Assembly (NCBI RefSeq): GCF_021117295.1
Contig: NZ_CP088247.1
Coordinates: forward strand, 4,107,001-4,171,000
Reading direction: 5' to 3'
Source: Methylorubrum sp. B1-46
GTDB taxonomy: Bacteria; Pseudomonadota; Alphaproteobacteria; Rhizobiales; Beijerinckiaceae
DNA length: 64,000 nt
Shown here: one piece after another, positions 35,567 through 44,184 of the stretch
Position numbering within the stretch: position 1 is the stretch's first letter
How the letters are laid out: each line of letters begins with the position of its first letter
The notes under the pieces: model-generated
The model's database searches: none
Told to the model about the DNA's origin: nothing
Seen by the model: only the letters and a program-made list of their open reading frames with translations
Position numbers and translations under genes: made by a program

Positions 35567-36604
35567 CTACGCCAGGACGGAGGCCGGCAGCCTTACCGTC
35601 ACGGTCGTCCCGCCCGCGCCGCTTGCCATCGCGAGCGTTCCGTTGAGCTGGCGGACGAACGCCTCGACGAACCGGGATCCAAGGCCGGAACCCGGGCCGC
35701 TGGTCGCGTCCAGCCCGATGCCGTCGTCGGCGACCGTGAGCACCGCCTCACCGTCCCGGCGCCTGAACCCGAGGAGGATGCGGCCCCCTCCGGACGGAAA
35801 CGCGTACTTCACCGCGTTGGTGGCGAGTTCGTTGACGATCAACCCGACCGTGACCGCCTGGTCGGCGACGATGGACAGCGGTTCCGCCTCGACGTCGACG
35901 GCGATGCGGGCCTCGGCGCCGAGCAGGCTGGAACGCAGGCTTCCGGCGATGCCCTCCAGATATGGCCCCATCGCCACCGGGCCGAGCGTCGAGGAGCGGG
36001 AGATCACGTCGTAGAGCTCGGCCACGGCGCCGATGCGGCCCTGCATCGCGCGGTAGCCCTCGACGCAGGGTTCGGCCGCCCGGCGGATTTCGTACGAGAC
36101 GAACGAGGTGATGATCTGCAGGCTGTTCTTGATGCGATGGGCGAGCTCGGCGGCGAGAAGGTCGCGGTGCCTCTCCAGCATTCGCGCCTCGGTCACGTCC
36201 TCGAAGACCAGGAGCAGCCGAGTGATATGGTTGCCGGGACGGTGGACCTTGCGGGCGTTGAGCTTGAAGATGCGCCGACCGAGTCCCGGGAACTCGTCCT
36301 CGACCTCGAAGCCGTCGATGGCCATGTCGTCGGGCACGATCCGCCCGAGCAGATCCTGGAGCCGCCCGACCCGCCACTGGCCTTGCGACAGGTCGTAGAG
36401 CGACGTGCCGACCACAGTCCCAACGTCGAGGCCGAACATGCGCAGGAAGGAGCGGCTGGCACTGACCACTGTCATGTCGGCTTCGAGGACCACCAGCGGG
36501 TCTCGAACCGTGTCGACGATGCCCTGGGCGAGAAGTCGCAAGATTATCCCGGGCAACCTAACAGGGCGCCGCCGCTTGCGGCAATGGCACAGGCTCCAAG
36601 CCAT
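35567..36604 (-). CDS. PAS sensor histidine kinase of the HisKA_2 type
   Basis: A 345-residue protein from an ATG at 36604; longer upstream reading is Arg-rich and not protein-like. A PAS domain begins at LLAQGIVDTVRDPLVVLEADMTVVSASRS. The dimerisation domain is HisKA_2 (LLAAELAHRIKNSLQIITSFV), common in alphaproteobacterial light and general-stress sensors, followed by an HATPase domain (IVNELATNAVKYAFPSGGG, DDGIGLDATSGPGSGLG). It lies 129 nt upstream of the LOV kinase, same strand. HisKA_2 kinases often act on PhyR-type regulators of the general stress response, but none is in the window. Confidence 0.9.
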   Translation of the reverse strand: MAWSLCHCRKRRRPVRLPGIILRLLAQGIVDTVRDPLVVLEADMTVVSASRSFLRMFGLDVGTVVGTSLYDLSQGQWRVGRLQDLLGRIVPDDMAIDGFEVEDEFPGLGRRIFKLNARKVHRPGNHITRLLLVFEDVTEARMLERHRDLLAAELAHRIKNSLQIITSFVSYEIRRAAEPCVEGYRAMQGRIGAVAELYDVISRSSTLGPVAMGPYLEGIAGSLRSSLLGAEARIAVDVEAEPLSIVADQAVTVGLIVNELATNAVKYAFPSGGGRILLGFRRRDGEAVLTVADDGIGLDATSGPGSGLGSRFVEAFVRQLNGTLAMASGAGGTTVTVRLPASVLA

Positions 36605-36978
36605 TGTGCCGCAGTCCCGACGACCGCGCCCCGATGCTTTGCGGGTGGCGGACCAGCATCCCAGGCGCCGTTGCCGGGGGTCCCTCTGGACGACGGCCTC
36701 GGCGAGGTTCGGCGCACGCTGGCGGCCACCAGCACCGCGAGCTCGATCACGCGCACGGCGTCGAGGACCGACATCAACACGACCGCACGGTGGTGCGCGA
36801 GTGTCACCGCCACGGCGACGCCCGCAAGCGCGCCATCGTGGAGGAGCACGGCCACCGTGTAGCGGAACGTCGACCCGGGGCCGGGACGGCGGCATCGGCG
36901 GGCGGCCCAGTCCCACGCTCCTCGAAAGGTCGGCGAACCCAGCGTGACGGTTGCCTGAACGGCGGTTTCAGAACGCAT
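36544..36978 (-). CDS. Possible small membrane protein upstream of HisKA_2 kinase
   Basis: A 144-codon frame with a hydrophobic middle (TVAVLLHDGALAGVAVAVTL and VLDAVRVIELAVLVAAS) that could form two or three helices. It overlaps the kinase start by about 60 nt in another frame. No family is recognised, and GC-rich DNA can produce such frames by chance. Apart from this frame the 36605-37030 interval holds nothing supported except the ribosome site of the His-rich gene. Confidence 0.3.
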   Translation of the reverse strand: MRSETAVQATVTLGSPTFRGAWDWAARRCRRPGPGSTFRYTVAVLLHDGALAGVAVAVTLAHHRAVVLMSVLDAVRVIELAVLVAASVRRTSPRPSSRGTPGNGAWDAGPPPAKHRGAVVGTAAQWLGACAIAASGGALLGCPG

Positions 36979-37030
36979 TCAACGGCGGCGGCGCAACCTG
37001 CCGTTATACGAATCCCCGGAGGATACAGCG

Positions 37031-37264
37031 ATGCGGCGACACCTTGCAGGCTTGATGGCCGCGGCCATCGTCATCGCGCCGGCCGCGGCCTCGGCCCAAT
37101 ATTACGAGCGCGGCTATGGCGAACGGCGGCCGCACGATCATGTCGAGGTCTACCGTCACGGCGACCATGACGACGTCGTAGTCCGGCACCATCACACGCG
37201 CCGCGACGAATACGAGCCGCGCCGGTTCGAGCGGCACCATCACCACCACGACTTCGACGACTGA
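37031..37264 (+). CDS. His-rich secreted protein, copy 2
   Basis: A 77-residue protein with a GGAGGA ribosome site 8 nt before ATG, a signal peptide (MRRHLAGLMAAAIVIAPAAASA) and a mature part full of His, Asp, Arg and Tyr (VEVYRHGDHDDVVVRHHH, ending HHHHHDFDD). It is a paralogue of the protein at 6325-6552 and, as there, faces a convergent relative of the 5838-6101 gene. A likely role is periplasmic metal binding, inferred from composition. The gene stands between two sensor kinase loci. Confidence 0.75.
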   Translation: MRRHLAGLMAAAIVIAPAAASAQYYERGYGERRPHDHVEVYRHGDHDDVVVRHHHTRRDEYEPRRFERHHHHHDFDD

Positions 37265-37423
37265 GGTCGCAGGCCGGAATTGGGGGCGGCGCATGGGGAG
37301 TAACGTGCGCGGGAGGCTTCGCGGGCGCGTACCCGATGCCCGCGGCCAGGCGCGAAAACCCGCGAGTTCGGGTAGCATCCGCATGTCCGCACCGCCTGCT
37401 TGGACGGGCCGCCCGGAGAACTC

Positions 37424-37690
37424 CTATCTCCTGCCGGGCATTTCGTGCCTGTACCCGTGCGCATGCCAGTCGTTGTCCGCGTGCGCGGGCTTGCCGTCGG
37501 GCACCTTCTCCCCCGCCGGAGCGCGAGCCGTTGCGGTGGGTTGGTCCGCCGGACACGGCTCCGGTGTTCAGGACCGTTCGCTTGAAGTTCGGGACGTTGC
37601 CATGCACGTCCAAGATGAAGGCAGGATCCTCGGCGGCCTCCTGCATCCCGGGGGAGAGCAGCCGCGACCGTCCGCTTCAACTGTCCGCCA
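37424..37690 (-). pseudogene. Frameshifted copy of the small secreted gene at 5838-6101
   Basis: Three pieces in different frames on the minus strand match the intact 87-residue paralogue in order. A signal-peptide start LKRTVAAAL (start codon TTG) comes first. In a second frame, DVHGNVPNFKRTVLNTGAVSGGP equals the paralogue segment from DGHGN to SGGP. In a third frame, EKVPDGKPAHADNDWHAHG with ending MPGRR equals EKGPDGKPAHREGDGHAHG and its tail. The terminal stop is at 37424-37426. At least two frameshifts separate the pieces, so the copy is dead. It faces the His-rich copy 2, the same convergent layout as copy 1. Confidence 0.8.
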
Positions 37691-38332
37691 TCCGGCGGCA
37701 ACCGCATCGGTCAATTCGAACAACGAGGTAACCACGCCGTTAGTGGCTGGATCGCTGGGTCCGCGACGAGATGTGTCCGCGACCGGACACCCGGCCGAGG
37801 AAGGTGGACATCGGCCGGCAATTCGCCCTCCGGGCCGGTCGCCAGGGCGACGCGCACTTACGAGTGTAGCGCGCGCCAACTCGGTGGTTCTCCAGCACGC
37901 GTCGGGGGGCGGCCAGGCGCACTGTCGCCAGCACCTGGTCGCCGCCCGTATGCGGCATCCCGAAAGGGAGCTTCGAAGCTGCGGAGTTCGAGCCTGACCT
38001 GAGTGGCCTGCCGCGTTCCGAGACGGGGCCGCCATAGGTCGGGGACGGACGGCGCAAGCTCCGTCGGAACGCCGGGTGGGACAAAACGGGAGACATCCCG
38101 ACCAGCCAAACGTGTTAAGCCGCTGCCATGCCCGCCAAGCGCTCGCGTCATACCTCCCTGGTCGTGCCCGTCGCCGGATGGTCGAAAAGCCAAGCCACCC
38201 AAAGTAAGCACACCTCGGCCAGCGAGTTCACCCGCGCTTCGATGCGCGTGAAAGCCCGGCACGAGGCTCACACGGTAGGTCAGGTCCCGTGGTCGACACG
38301 GTCTCCGCTAGCGCAAGGGCAAGCCTGATCCG
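37691..38332. other. Gene-free stretch before the large hybrid kinase
   Basis: About 640 nt with no supported gene on either strand. A hairpin GTGTCCG (37773-37779) with CGGACAC (37784-37790) and loop CGAC is present. The downstream part should carry the promoter of the kinase at 38333. Reading frames here are Arg/Pro/Ser-rich and resemble none of the neighbours. Confidence 0.45.
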
Positions 38333-41300
38333 ATGACCCAGGCTCCGGGCTTCCTGGCAGGAGGGGGCAACATGGGCGCGCGGATGCGCGCCCACGATTG
38401 GGCGTCGACGTTCCTCGGGCCGGCGGACCGGTGGCCGCAAGCCTTCGTGACGCTGTTGCGAGTGATGCTCAGCTCGCGCCAGCCGATGTTCCTGTGCTGG
38501 GGTCCCGAGCGTACGCTCGTCTACAACGACGCCTACGCCCCCATGCTCGGCGCCCGGCATCCCGATGCCCTCGGTCGCCCGTTCTTCGATGTCTGGCCCG
38601 AGGTCCGCATCGAGGTCGGGGTCCTGATGGATCGGGTGTATGCCGGCGACCCGGTGCACATGGACGACCTCCAGCTCACCTTGCACAGGAACGGCTACCC
38701 CGAGGAAACGCACTTCTCGTTCTCCTACACGCCCGTCCCGGACGACAGAAACACGGTCGCGGGGCTGTTCTGTGCCTGTACCGAGATCACCAAGCAGGTC
38801 CTGGCCGAGCGCCGCCTGTCGGCCGAGCGCGAGCGCTTCGCCAGCCTCTTCGAGCAGACCCCGACGTTCATGACCGTGCTGCGCGGCAGGGAGCATCGGT
38901 TCGAACTGGCCAATCCCCGCTACCTGAAGCTCGTCGGCCACCGGGACGTCGTAGGCAGGACGGTCGCGGAAGCCCTGCCCGACGCGGTCGAGCAAGGGTT
39001 CCTGGAAATTCTCGACCAGGTCTACGACAGCGGCGTGCCGCAGACGTTCCATGGCATCCGCTACGCCGTGCAGGCGGTGCCGGGCGGCCCGCATGACGAG
39101 CGCTTCGTCGACGTCGTCTACCAACCGATCCGGGATGTCGACGGTACGGTCGGGGGTATCTTCATCGAGGGCGCGGACGTCACCGACCGTGCGCGGGCGG
39201 AGACGCGGCGCGAGGCGCTGGTGCGGATCACCGACCGGTTCAATGAGCTCACGAGGGCGGACGACATCGCTTTCGCGGCCTCGCAGGTCCTCGGCGAGAC
39301 GTTGGCGGTCAGCCGTGTGGGATACGGCACCATCGACCCCGACGCCGAGACGCTCCACGTCGAGCGCGACTGGAACGCACCGGGCGTCGAGACCCTCGCC
39401 GGCGTCGTGCCGCTGCGGACCTACGGGTCGTTCATCGACAGCCTGAAGCGCGGCGAGTTCGTCAGCATCGCGGACGTCGAGCGCGACGATAGGACGGCGG
39501 GCGCGGCGGAGGCCTCGAAGGGGCGCGGCGCGCACGCCTTCGTCAACGTGCCGGTGCTCGAACAGGGTCGGCTCGTGGCCGCCCTCTTCGTCAACCATGC
39601 CGAGGTGCGGGACTGGGCGCCGGACGACCTGGCCTTCATCCGGGAAGTCGCGGGCAGGACCCGCATCGCGGTTGAGCGGAGCCGTGTCGAGACGGCCTTG
39701 CGCGACCTCAACGCCGACCTCGAACGGCAGGTCGCCGAACGGTCACGCGAGTTGAGCCGGACTTGGCAGGTCTCCACGGACCTCCTGGGCATCGCCGACG
39801 ACGCCGGATTCTTCGTCCGGACCAACCCGGCCTGGAAGTCGCTGCTGGGCTGGAGCGATGCGGAGGCCGCACGCATCCCCTTCGTCGAGCTGGTCCACCC
39901 CGACGACGTCAGGGCCACCCACGCCGCGCTGGATCGGCTACGGGCCGGGGAGGCGGTCCTCCGCTTCGAGAACCGCTGCCGCACCACCGCCGGTGGGTAC
40001 CGCTGGCTAGCCTGGGTCGCGGTCCCCGAGGGCGGGCAATTCTACTGCAGCGCGCGGGACGTGACGGAGGAGAGGGAGCATGCCGCGACCCTCGCCGAGC
40101 GTACCGCCGAGCGCGACCGGCTCTGGAACCTGTCCGAGGACATGCTGGCCCGCGCCAACTACCAGGGGACGATGTCGGCGGTGAGTCCTGCCTGGACCCA
40201 GGTGCTAGGCTGGTCCGAGGCCGAGCTCCTGTCGCGGCCCTACGCGACCTTCATGCATCCCGACGACACGGACCAGACGCTTGCGGCCCTCGTCCGGATG
40301 GGCGACACGAAGCGGCCAACCCGGTTCGAGAACCGCATCGCCGCGAGCGACGGGTCGTGGAAGTCCATCGAATGGACCGTGGCGCCCGAGCCGGACGGGC
40401 TGCACTTCATCGCCGTCGGTCGCGACCTGAGCGTGGCGAAGGCGCGCGAGGCGGAACTCGCGGCGGCTCAGGAAGCCCTGAGGCAATCGCAGAAGATGGA
40501 GGCGGTCGGACAGTTGACCGGCGGCTTGGCGCACGACTTCAACAACCTGCTCGCCGGCATCTCCGGCTCGCTGGAACTGATGCAGACCCGGATGCAACAG
40601 GGACGGCTCAGCGATGTCGACCGCTACATGGCGGCCGCGCAGGGCGCCTCGAAGCGCGCGGCCGCCCTGACCCACCGCCTGCTCGCCTTCTCGCGCCGCC
40701 AGACCCTGGCCCCCAAGCCCACCGACGTGAACCGCCTCGTCTCCGGCATGCAGGAATTGATCCAGCGTACGGTCGGCCCGGCCATTCCCGTGGAGGTCGT
40801 CGGCGCATCCGGGCTGTGGCCTGCGCTGGTGGACCCACCGCAGCTTGAGAACGCGCTGCTCAACCTGTGCATCAACGCGCGTGACGCGATGCCGGACGGC
40901 GGGCGCATCACGGTCGAGACCGCCAACAAATGGCTCGACGAGCGGGCCGCACGCCAGCATGACATGCCCGAGGGGCAGTACCTCTCCCTCTGCGTCACCG
41001 ACACCGGTACCGGCATGCCGCCGGACGTCGTCGCGCGGGTGTTCGAGCCGTTCTTCACCACCAAGCCGCTGGGCGAGGGCACTGGACTCGGCCTCTCGAT
41101 GATCTACGGCTTCGCCCAGCAGTCCGGCGGGCAGGTGCGTATCTACTCGGAAGTCGGCAGGGGCACGACCGTGTGCGTCTACCTTCCGCGCCACTACGGC
41201 GAGATCGCCGAGGACACGGGTGACGAAGTCGCGACGACGCTACCCCGCTCCGAGCAGGGCGAGACCGTCCTCGTCGTGGACGACGAGCCGACGGTCCGCA

Positions 41301-41659
41301 TGCTGGTCAACGACATCCTGGAGGATCTCGGCTACACCGCCATCGAGGCCGCCGACAGCGCCGCGGGCCTCAAGGTGCTGCAGTCGGACGTCCGTATCGA
41401 CCTTCTGGTGACGGACGTGGGGCTGCCAGGCGGCATGAACGGCCGGCAGATGGCCGATGCCGGCCGCGTCACCCGTCCCGACCTCAAGGTGCTGTTCATC
41501 ACCGGATACGCCGAGAATTCCATTCTCGGGAACGGCCATCTCGCACCGGGCATGGCGGTCCTGACCAAGCCCTTCGCCGTCGACACGATGTCTGCCCGCA
41601 TCCGCTCCATGATCGAGGCGTCGGATGCAGGGCCGCTCGGGCGACGCCTGGTTCCCTAG
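38333..41659 (+). CDS. Multi-PAS/GAF hybrid histidine kinase
   Basis: An 1108-residue soluble sensor. Order: PAS-like domain (about 15-160, DWASTFLGPADRWPQ opening and FDVWPEV), second PAS (about 165-290), GAF (about 300-450, VPVLEQGRLVAALFVNH), coiled linker, two further PAS domains (about 480-590 and 600-705, each with HPDD), HisKA (GGLAHDFNNLLAGISGS), HATPase (INARDAMPDGG, EPFFTTKPLGEGTGLGLSM) and a C-terminal receiver (VVDDEPTVR, phospho-Asp in VTDVGLPG, Lys in LTKPFA). It has no membrane segments. No regulator gene is adjacent. It shares its C-terminal architecture with the LOV kinase at 32771-35437, so both may feed one phosphorelay. Confidence 0.92.
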   Translation: MTQAPGFLAGGGNMGARMRAHDWASTFLGPADRWPQAFVTLLRVMLSSRQPMFLCWGPERTLVYNDAYAPMLGARHPDALGRPFFDVWPEVRIEVGVLMDRVYAGDPVHMDDLQLTLHRNGYPEETHFSFSYTPVPDDRNTVAGLFCACTEITKQVLAERRLSAERERFASLFEQTPTFMTVLRGREHRFELANPRYLKLVGHRDVVGRTVAEALPDAVEQGFLEILDQVYDSGVPQTFHGIRYAVQAVPGGPHDERFVDVVYQPIRDVDGTVGGIFIEGADVTDRARAETRREALVRITDRFNELTRADDIAFAASQVLGETLAVSRVGYGTIDPDAETLHVERDWNAPGVETLAGVVPLRTYGSFIDSLKRGEFVSIADVERDDRTAGAAEASKGRGAHAFVNVPVLEQGRLVAALFVNHAEVRDWAPDDLAFIREVAGRTRIAVERSRVETALRDLNADLERQVAERSRELSRTWQVSTDLLGIADDAGFFVRTNPAWKSLLGWSDAEAARIPFVELVHPDDVRATHAALDRLRAGEAVLRFENRCRTTAGGYRWLAWVAVPEGGQFYCSARDVTEEREHAATLAERTAERDRLWNLSEDMLARANYQGTMSAVSPAWTQVLGWSEAELLSRPYATFMHPDDTDQTLAALVRMGDTKRPTRFENRIAASDGSWKSIEWTVAPEPDGLHFIAVGRDLSVAKAREAELAAAQEALRQSQKMEAVGQLTGGLAHDFNNLLAGISGSLELMQTRMQQGRLSDVDRYMAAAQGASKRAAALTHRLLAFSRRQTLAPKPTDVNRLVSGMQELIQRTVGPAIPVEVVGASGLWPALVDPPQLENALLNLCINARDAMPDGGRITVETANKWLDERAARQHDMPEGQYLSLCVTDTGTGMPPDVVARVFEPFFTTKPLGEGTGLGLSMIYGFAQQSGGQVRIYSEVGRGTTVCVYLPRHYGEIAEDTGDEVATTLPRSEQGETVLVVDDEPTVRMLVNDILEDLGYTAIEAADSAAGLKVLQSDVRIDLLVTDVGLPGGMNGRQMADAGRVTRPDLKVLFITGYAENSILGNGHLAPGMAVLTKPFAVDTMSARIRSMIEASDAGPLGRRLVP

Positions 41660-41807
41660 GGCCTGACCCGGGACGACCGTAAGTCAGGCTGCCATCCTGG
41701 GCTTGACCTTCCCACCGTGGAAAGCCTTATCCAGGCCACCTGCAGGTCGCTGCGCGCGGGAAACCGGGAGGCTTCATGCGCGCCCTGAAAACTGGCATCC
41801 TCGATTC

Positions 41808-42227
41808 GTGACGTTTTGGCTCGCCCTTCGGCGGCTGCTCCCGCTCATGGCGGTTGTCAGCCTCGCCCTGACGCCGGTGACCGCTTCCGCGGCCGCCGTG
41901 GGCATGCGCGCCTCCATGACGGCGCAGGCGCAAGGGTCCCGCGAGGCCATGCCCGGCATGGGCCATGAAGCGATGGGAGGGACCGACATGGCCGGCATGG
42001 CCATGGACGACATGCGCTGCTGCCCGCCCGAGAAGCCACTGAACCCGGACTGCGCCAAGGCGGGTTGCCCCCTAAAGGCGCTCTGTAACGCCGGCGTCGC
42101 CTCGCTCCTGCCGACCGCGGTCCCCATCCCGAGGCCGGGGGCGACGTGCGCCGCGCCGGCTTGGCCCGAAGCGGCCTCGTTCGCCAGCGTGCACGGCCCC
42201 CCGCCGCCAGAGCCTCCCAGAGCCTGA
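41808..42227 (+). CDS. Exported Cys/Met-rich leader protein L3 with PPRA tail
   Basis: A 139-residue protein from a GTG at 41808: signal peptide (LLPLMAVVSLALTPVTASA), a Met/Gly/His-rich segment (MPGMGHEAMGGTDMAGMAMD), a Cys cluster (RCCPPEKPLNPDCAKAGCP then CNAG) and tail PPPPEPPRA. It heads the Cu/Ag efflux operon. Met-rich repeats are typical of copper-binding proteins, which fits the CusA class of the downstream pump. It belongs to the same five-member set as L1, L2, L4 and L5, and is the closest in design to CutF/CruR copper sensors. The upstream ATG at 41776 is out of frame. Confidence 0.75.
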   Translation: MTFWLALRRLLPLMAVVSLALTPVTASAAAVGMRASMTAQAQGSREAMPGMGHEAMGGTDMAGMAMDDMRCCPPEKPLNPDCAKAGCPLKALCNAGVASLLPTAVPIPRPGATCAAPAWPEAASFASVHGPPPPEPPRA

Positions 42228-42236
42228 CCCGATGCC

Positions 42237-42254
42237 GCCGGCGCCTGCGCCGGC
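42237..42254 (+). promoter_or_regulatory. Hairpin after leader L3
   Basis: GCCGGCGC (42237-42244) and GCGCCGGC (42247-42254) form a perfect 8-bp stem just after the leader stop. A second smaller stem (ACGCG with CGCGT) follows before the ribosome site AGGAG of the FixH-like gene. No U-tract is present. It is the counterpart of hairpins behind the other four leaders. Confidence 0.55.
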
Positions 42255-42307
42255 ACGGTGACGCGCGTCCGCGCGTGGCCATCCATCGCATTCAGGAGAC
42301 GACAAAC

Positions 42308-42703
42308 GTGACCCGGAAATCCTTCTCGCGCGCCCTCTGGGCTGCGCTGTTCGCTGCCGCCCTGACGGGGCCAGCCGTCGCCGACATCAAGGACTACGCG
42401 TTCGAGCTCGTGCAGCGTGAGGCGAAGGTCGGCGAGGCCGTCCTGTCCGTCCGCCTCGTCGACAGGCGCACCGGCAAGCCGGTGACCGACGCCGTGATCT
42501 TCGCCAAGCGCATCGACATGGCCCCCGACAGCATGGAGGAGATGGTCTCGAAGATCGAGCAGGTCCCCTCGACCGAGCCGGGCGTCTACCGCTTCAGGGC
42601 GAAGCTCTCGATGGCGGGAGGCTGGCGCCTGTCGCTCGGGGCCAAGGTCCAGGGCGAGACGGGCACAGTCGAGAACAAGCTCGTCTTCCAGGCCGTCAAA
42701 TGA
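42308..42703 (+). CDS. FixH/YtkA-like periplasmic protein
   Basis: A 131-residue exported protein with GTG start preceded by CAGGAGA. The signal peptide is FSRALWAALFAAALTGPAVA; the mature domain is a beta-sandwich of FixH/YtkA type (VLSVRLVDRRTGKPVTDAVIF, GVYRFRAKLSMAGGWRLSL). Such domains accompany CusB-type adaptors and may bind copper through Met (IDMAPDSMEEM). It overlaps cusB by four bases, so they are coupled. The same type of domain is fused to the adaptor at 17641-19368 in the other module, supporting a functional partnership. Confidence 0.85.
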   Translation: MTRKSFSRALWAALFAAALTGPAVADIKDYAFELVQREAKVGEAVLSVRLVDRRTGKPVTDAVIFAKRIDMAPDSMEEMVSKIEQVPSTEPGVYRFRAKLSMAGGWRLSLGAKVQGETGTVENKLVFQAVK

Positions 42704-44184
42704 GCCGGGCGGGCTGGACGGCCGGTGCCCTCGCCGCGCTGGTGGCAGGGAGCGCCGGCTACGTCGCCGGGCACGGTGGCAATCCCGTGCCGGCGCTCGT
42801 CGAGCGCGCGCGGAGCCGGCTCGCCCACCGCCCCCCCGGCGAGCCGGCTCCGGTCACCCCGTCCCCCGCGAAGGCGACCGGGCCGGTCGTCTACTATCGG
42901 GACCCGGACGGGAAGCCGGCCTACTCGCTCGCGCCGATGCTGACCGCCGACGGGCGCGTCTTCCGGGCCGTGCGTGCCAGCGAGGACGTGCGATTCGATG
43001 ACCCGGAGGACGGCGAGGCCATGCCCGCCGACAGGGCCGCGAACGGCATTTCGGGGCAGGGTGCGGCGACGTCCGACGCCCGGCAAGTGCTGTACTACCG
43101 CAACCCGATGGGCTTGGCCGACACCTCGCCTGTGCCGAAGAAGGATTCGATGGGGATGGACTACATCCCCGTCTACGCGGGCGAGGACGAGGGCGGCGTC
43201 GTGAAGGTGGCGCCGGGCAAGGTCCAGCGCACGGGCGTGCGGACCGAGCTCGCGGAGCGCCGCGTCCTGTCTCTGCCGGTGCGGGCGCCGGGCAGCGTCG
43301 AGGAGGACGAGCGCCGCATCTCCGTCATCGCCATGCGCACGGACGCCTTCATCGAGAAGGTCGAGCCGGTCACCACCGGCGACCACGTCCACAAGGGGCA
43401 GCCGCTGCTGCGCCTGTTCGCGCCCGAGATCAATGCGGTCGCGGCCCAGTACCTGACCTCCATCGGCTACGAGGGGGGCCGCCGGCGGCTGGAGAACCTT
43501 GCCATCCCGCCGGAGGTCATCGACGAGATCGAGCGCACCCATAAGGTACCACCCTCCATCACCTGGTCCTCGCCCCGGGACGGCGTCGTGGTCGAGCGCA
43601 ACGTCTCGGACGGGATGAAGGCCAAGTCCGGTGACGTCCTGTTCCGCATCGTCGACCACACGCGCGTCTGGGTGCTGGCCGACGTGACCGAGCGCGACCT
43701 CGCCGGGGTGGCGGAGGGACAGAGGGCGACGGTGCGGGTGCGGGCCTTCCCGGACCGGACCTTCACCGGGACGGTGACCCGGATCTACCCCCACCTCAAC
43801 ATGGAGACCCGGACCGCCCGCCTGCGCGTCGAGCTGCCGAACCCCGACGGCGCCCTGCGCCCGTCGATGTACGCGGACGTCGAGATCGCGACAGGCGACG
43901 CCAAGCCAGTGGTGGCGGTGCCCGACGACGCGGTCATCGACACCGGCGAGCGCCAGGTCGTGCTGCTCGACCACGGCGAGGGGCGCTTCGAGCCGAAGCC
44001 GGTGACGGTCGGCCTCCGCGGCCGGGGCTACGTCGAGATCCGCGAGGGGGTCACGGCCGGTGACCGCGTGGTTACCGCGGCGAACTTCCTGATTGACGCC
44101 GAGAGCAACCTGAAGGCGGCGCTGCAGGGCATGACCGCGCCCAAGGATGACCAGCAGGCGGCGAGCGCGGGAGGCACGCCGTGA
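42700..44184 (+). CDS. cusB: CusB-type adaptor with heavy-metal-binding N-terminal repeats
   Basis: A 494-residue membrane-fusion protein of a Cu(I)/Ag(I) RND system. The N-terminal anchor (AGALAALVAGSAGYVAG) is followed by two metal-binding-like motifs, YYRDPDGKPAYSLAPM (about 65) and YYRNPMGLADTSPVPKKDSMGMDYIPVY (about 132), the HMBD type with Met instead of Cys. The adaptor core contains FAPEINAVAAQYLTS, NVSDGMKAKSGDVLFRI, VWVLADVTERDLAGV and FPDRTFTGTVTRIYPHLN. It is coupled to the FixH-like gene before it and to cusA after it, both by 4-base overlaps. Confidence 0.93.
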   Translation: MSRAGWTAGALAALVAGSAGYVAGHGGNPVPALVERARSRLAHRPPGEPAPVTPSPAKATGPVVYYRDPDGKPAYSLAPMLTADGRVFRAVRASEDVRFDDPEDGEAMPADRAANGISGQGAATSDARQVLYYRNPMGLADTSPVPKKDSMGMDYIPVYAGEDEGGVVKVAPGKVQRTGVRTELAERRVLSLPVRAPGSVEEDERRISVIAMRTDAFIEKVEPVTTGDHVHKGQPLLRLFAPEINAVAAQYLTSIGYEGGRRRLENLAIPPEVIDEIERTHKVPPSITWSSPRDGVVVERNVSDGMKAKSGDVLFRIVDHTRVWVLADVTERDLAGVAEGQRATVRVRAFPDRTFTGTVTRIYPHLNMETRTARLRVELPNPDGALRPSMYADVEIATGDAKPVVAVPDDAVIDTGERQVVLLDHGEGRFEPKPVTVGLRGRGYVEIREGVTAGDRVVTAANFLIDAESNLKAALQGMTAPKDDQQAASAGGTP

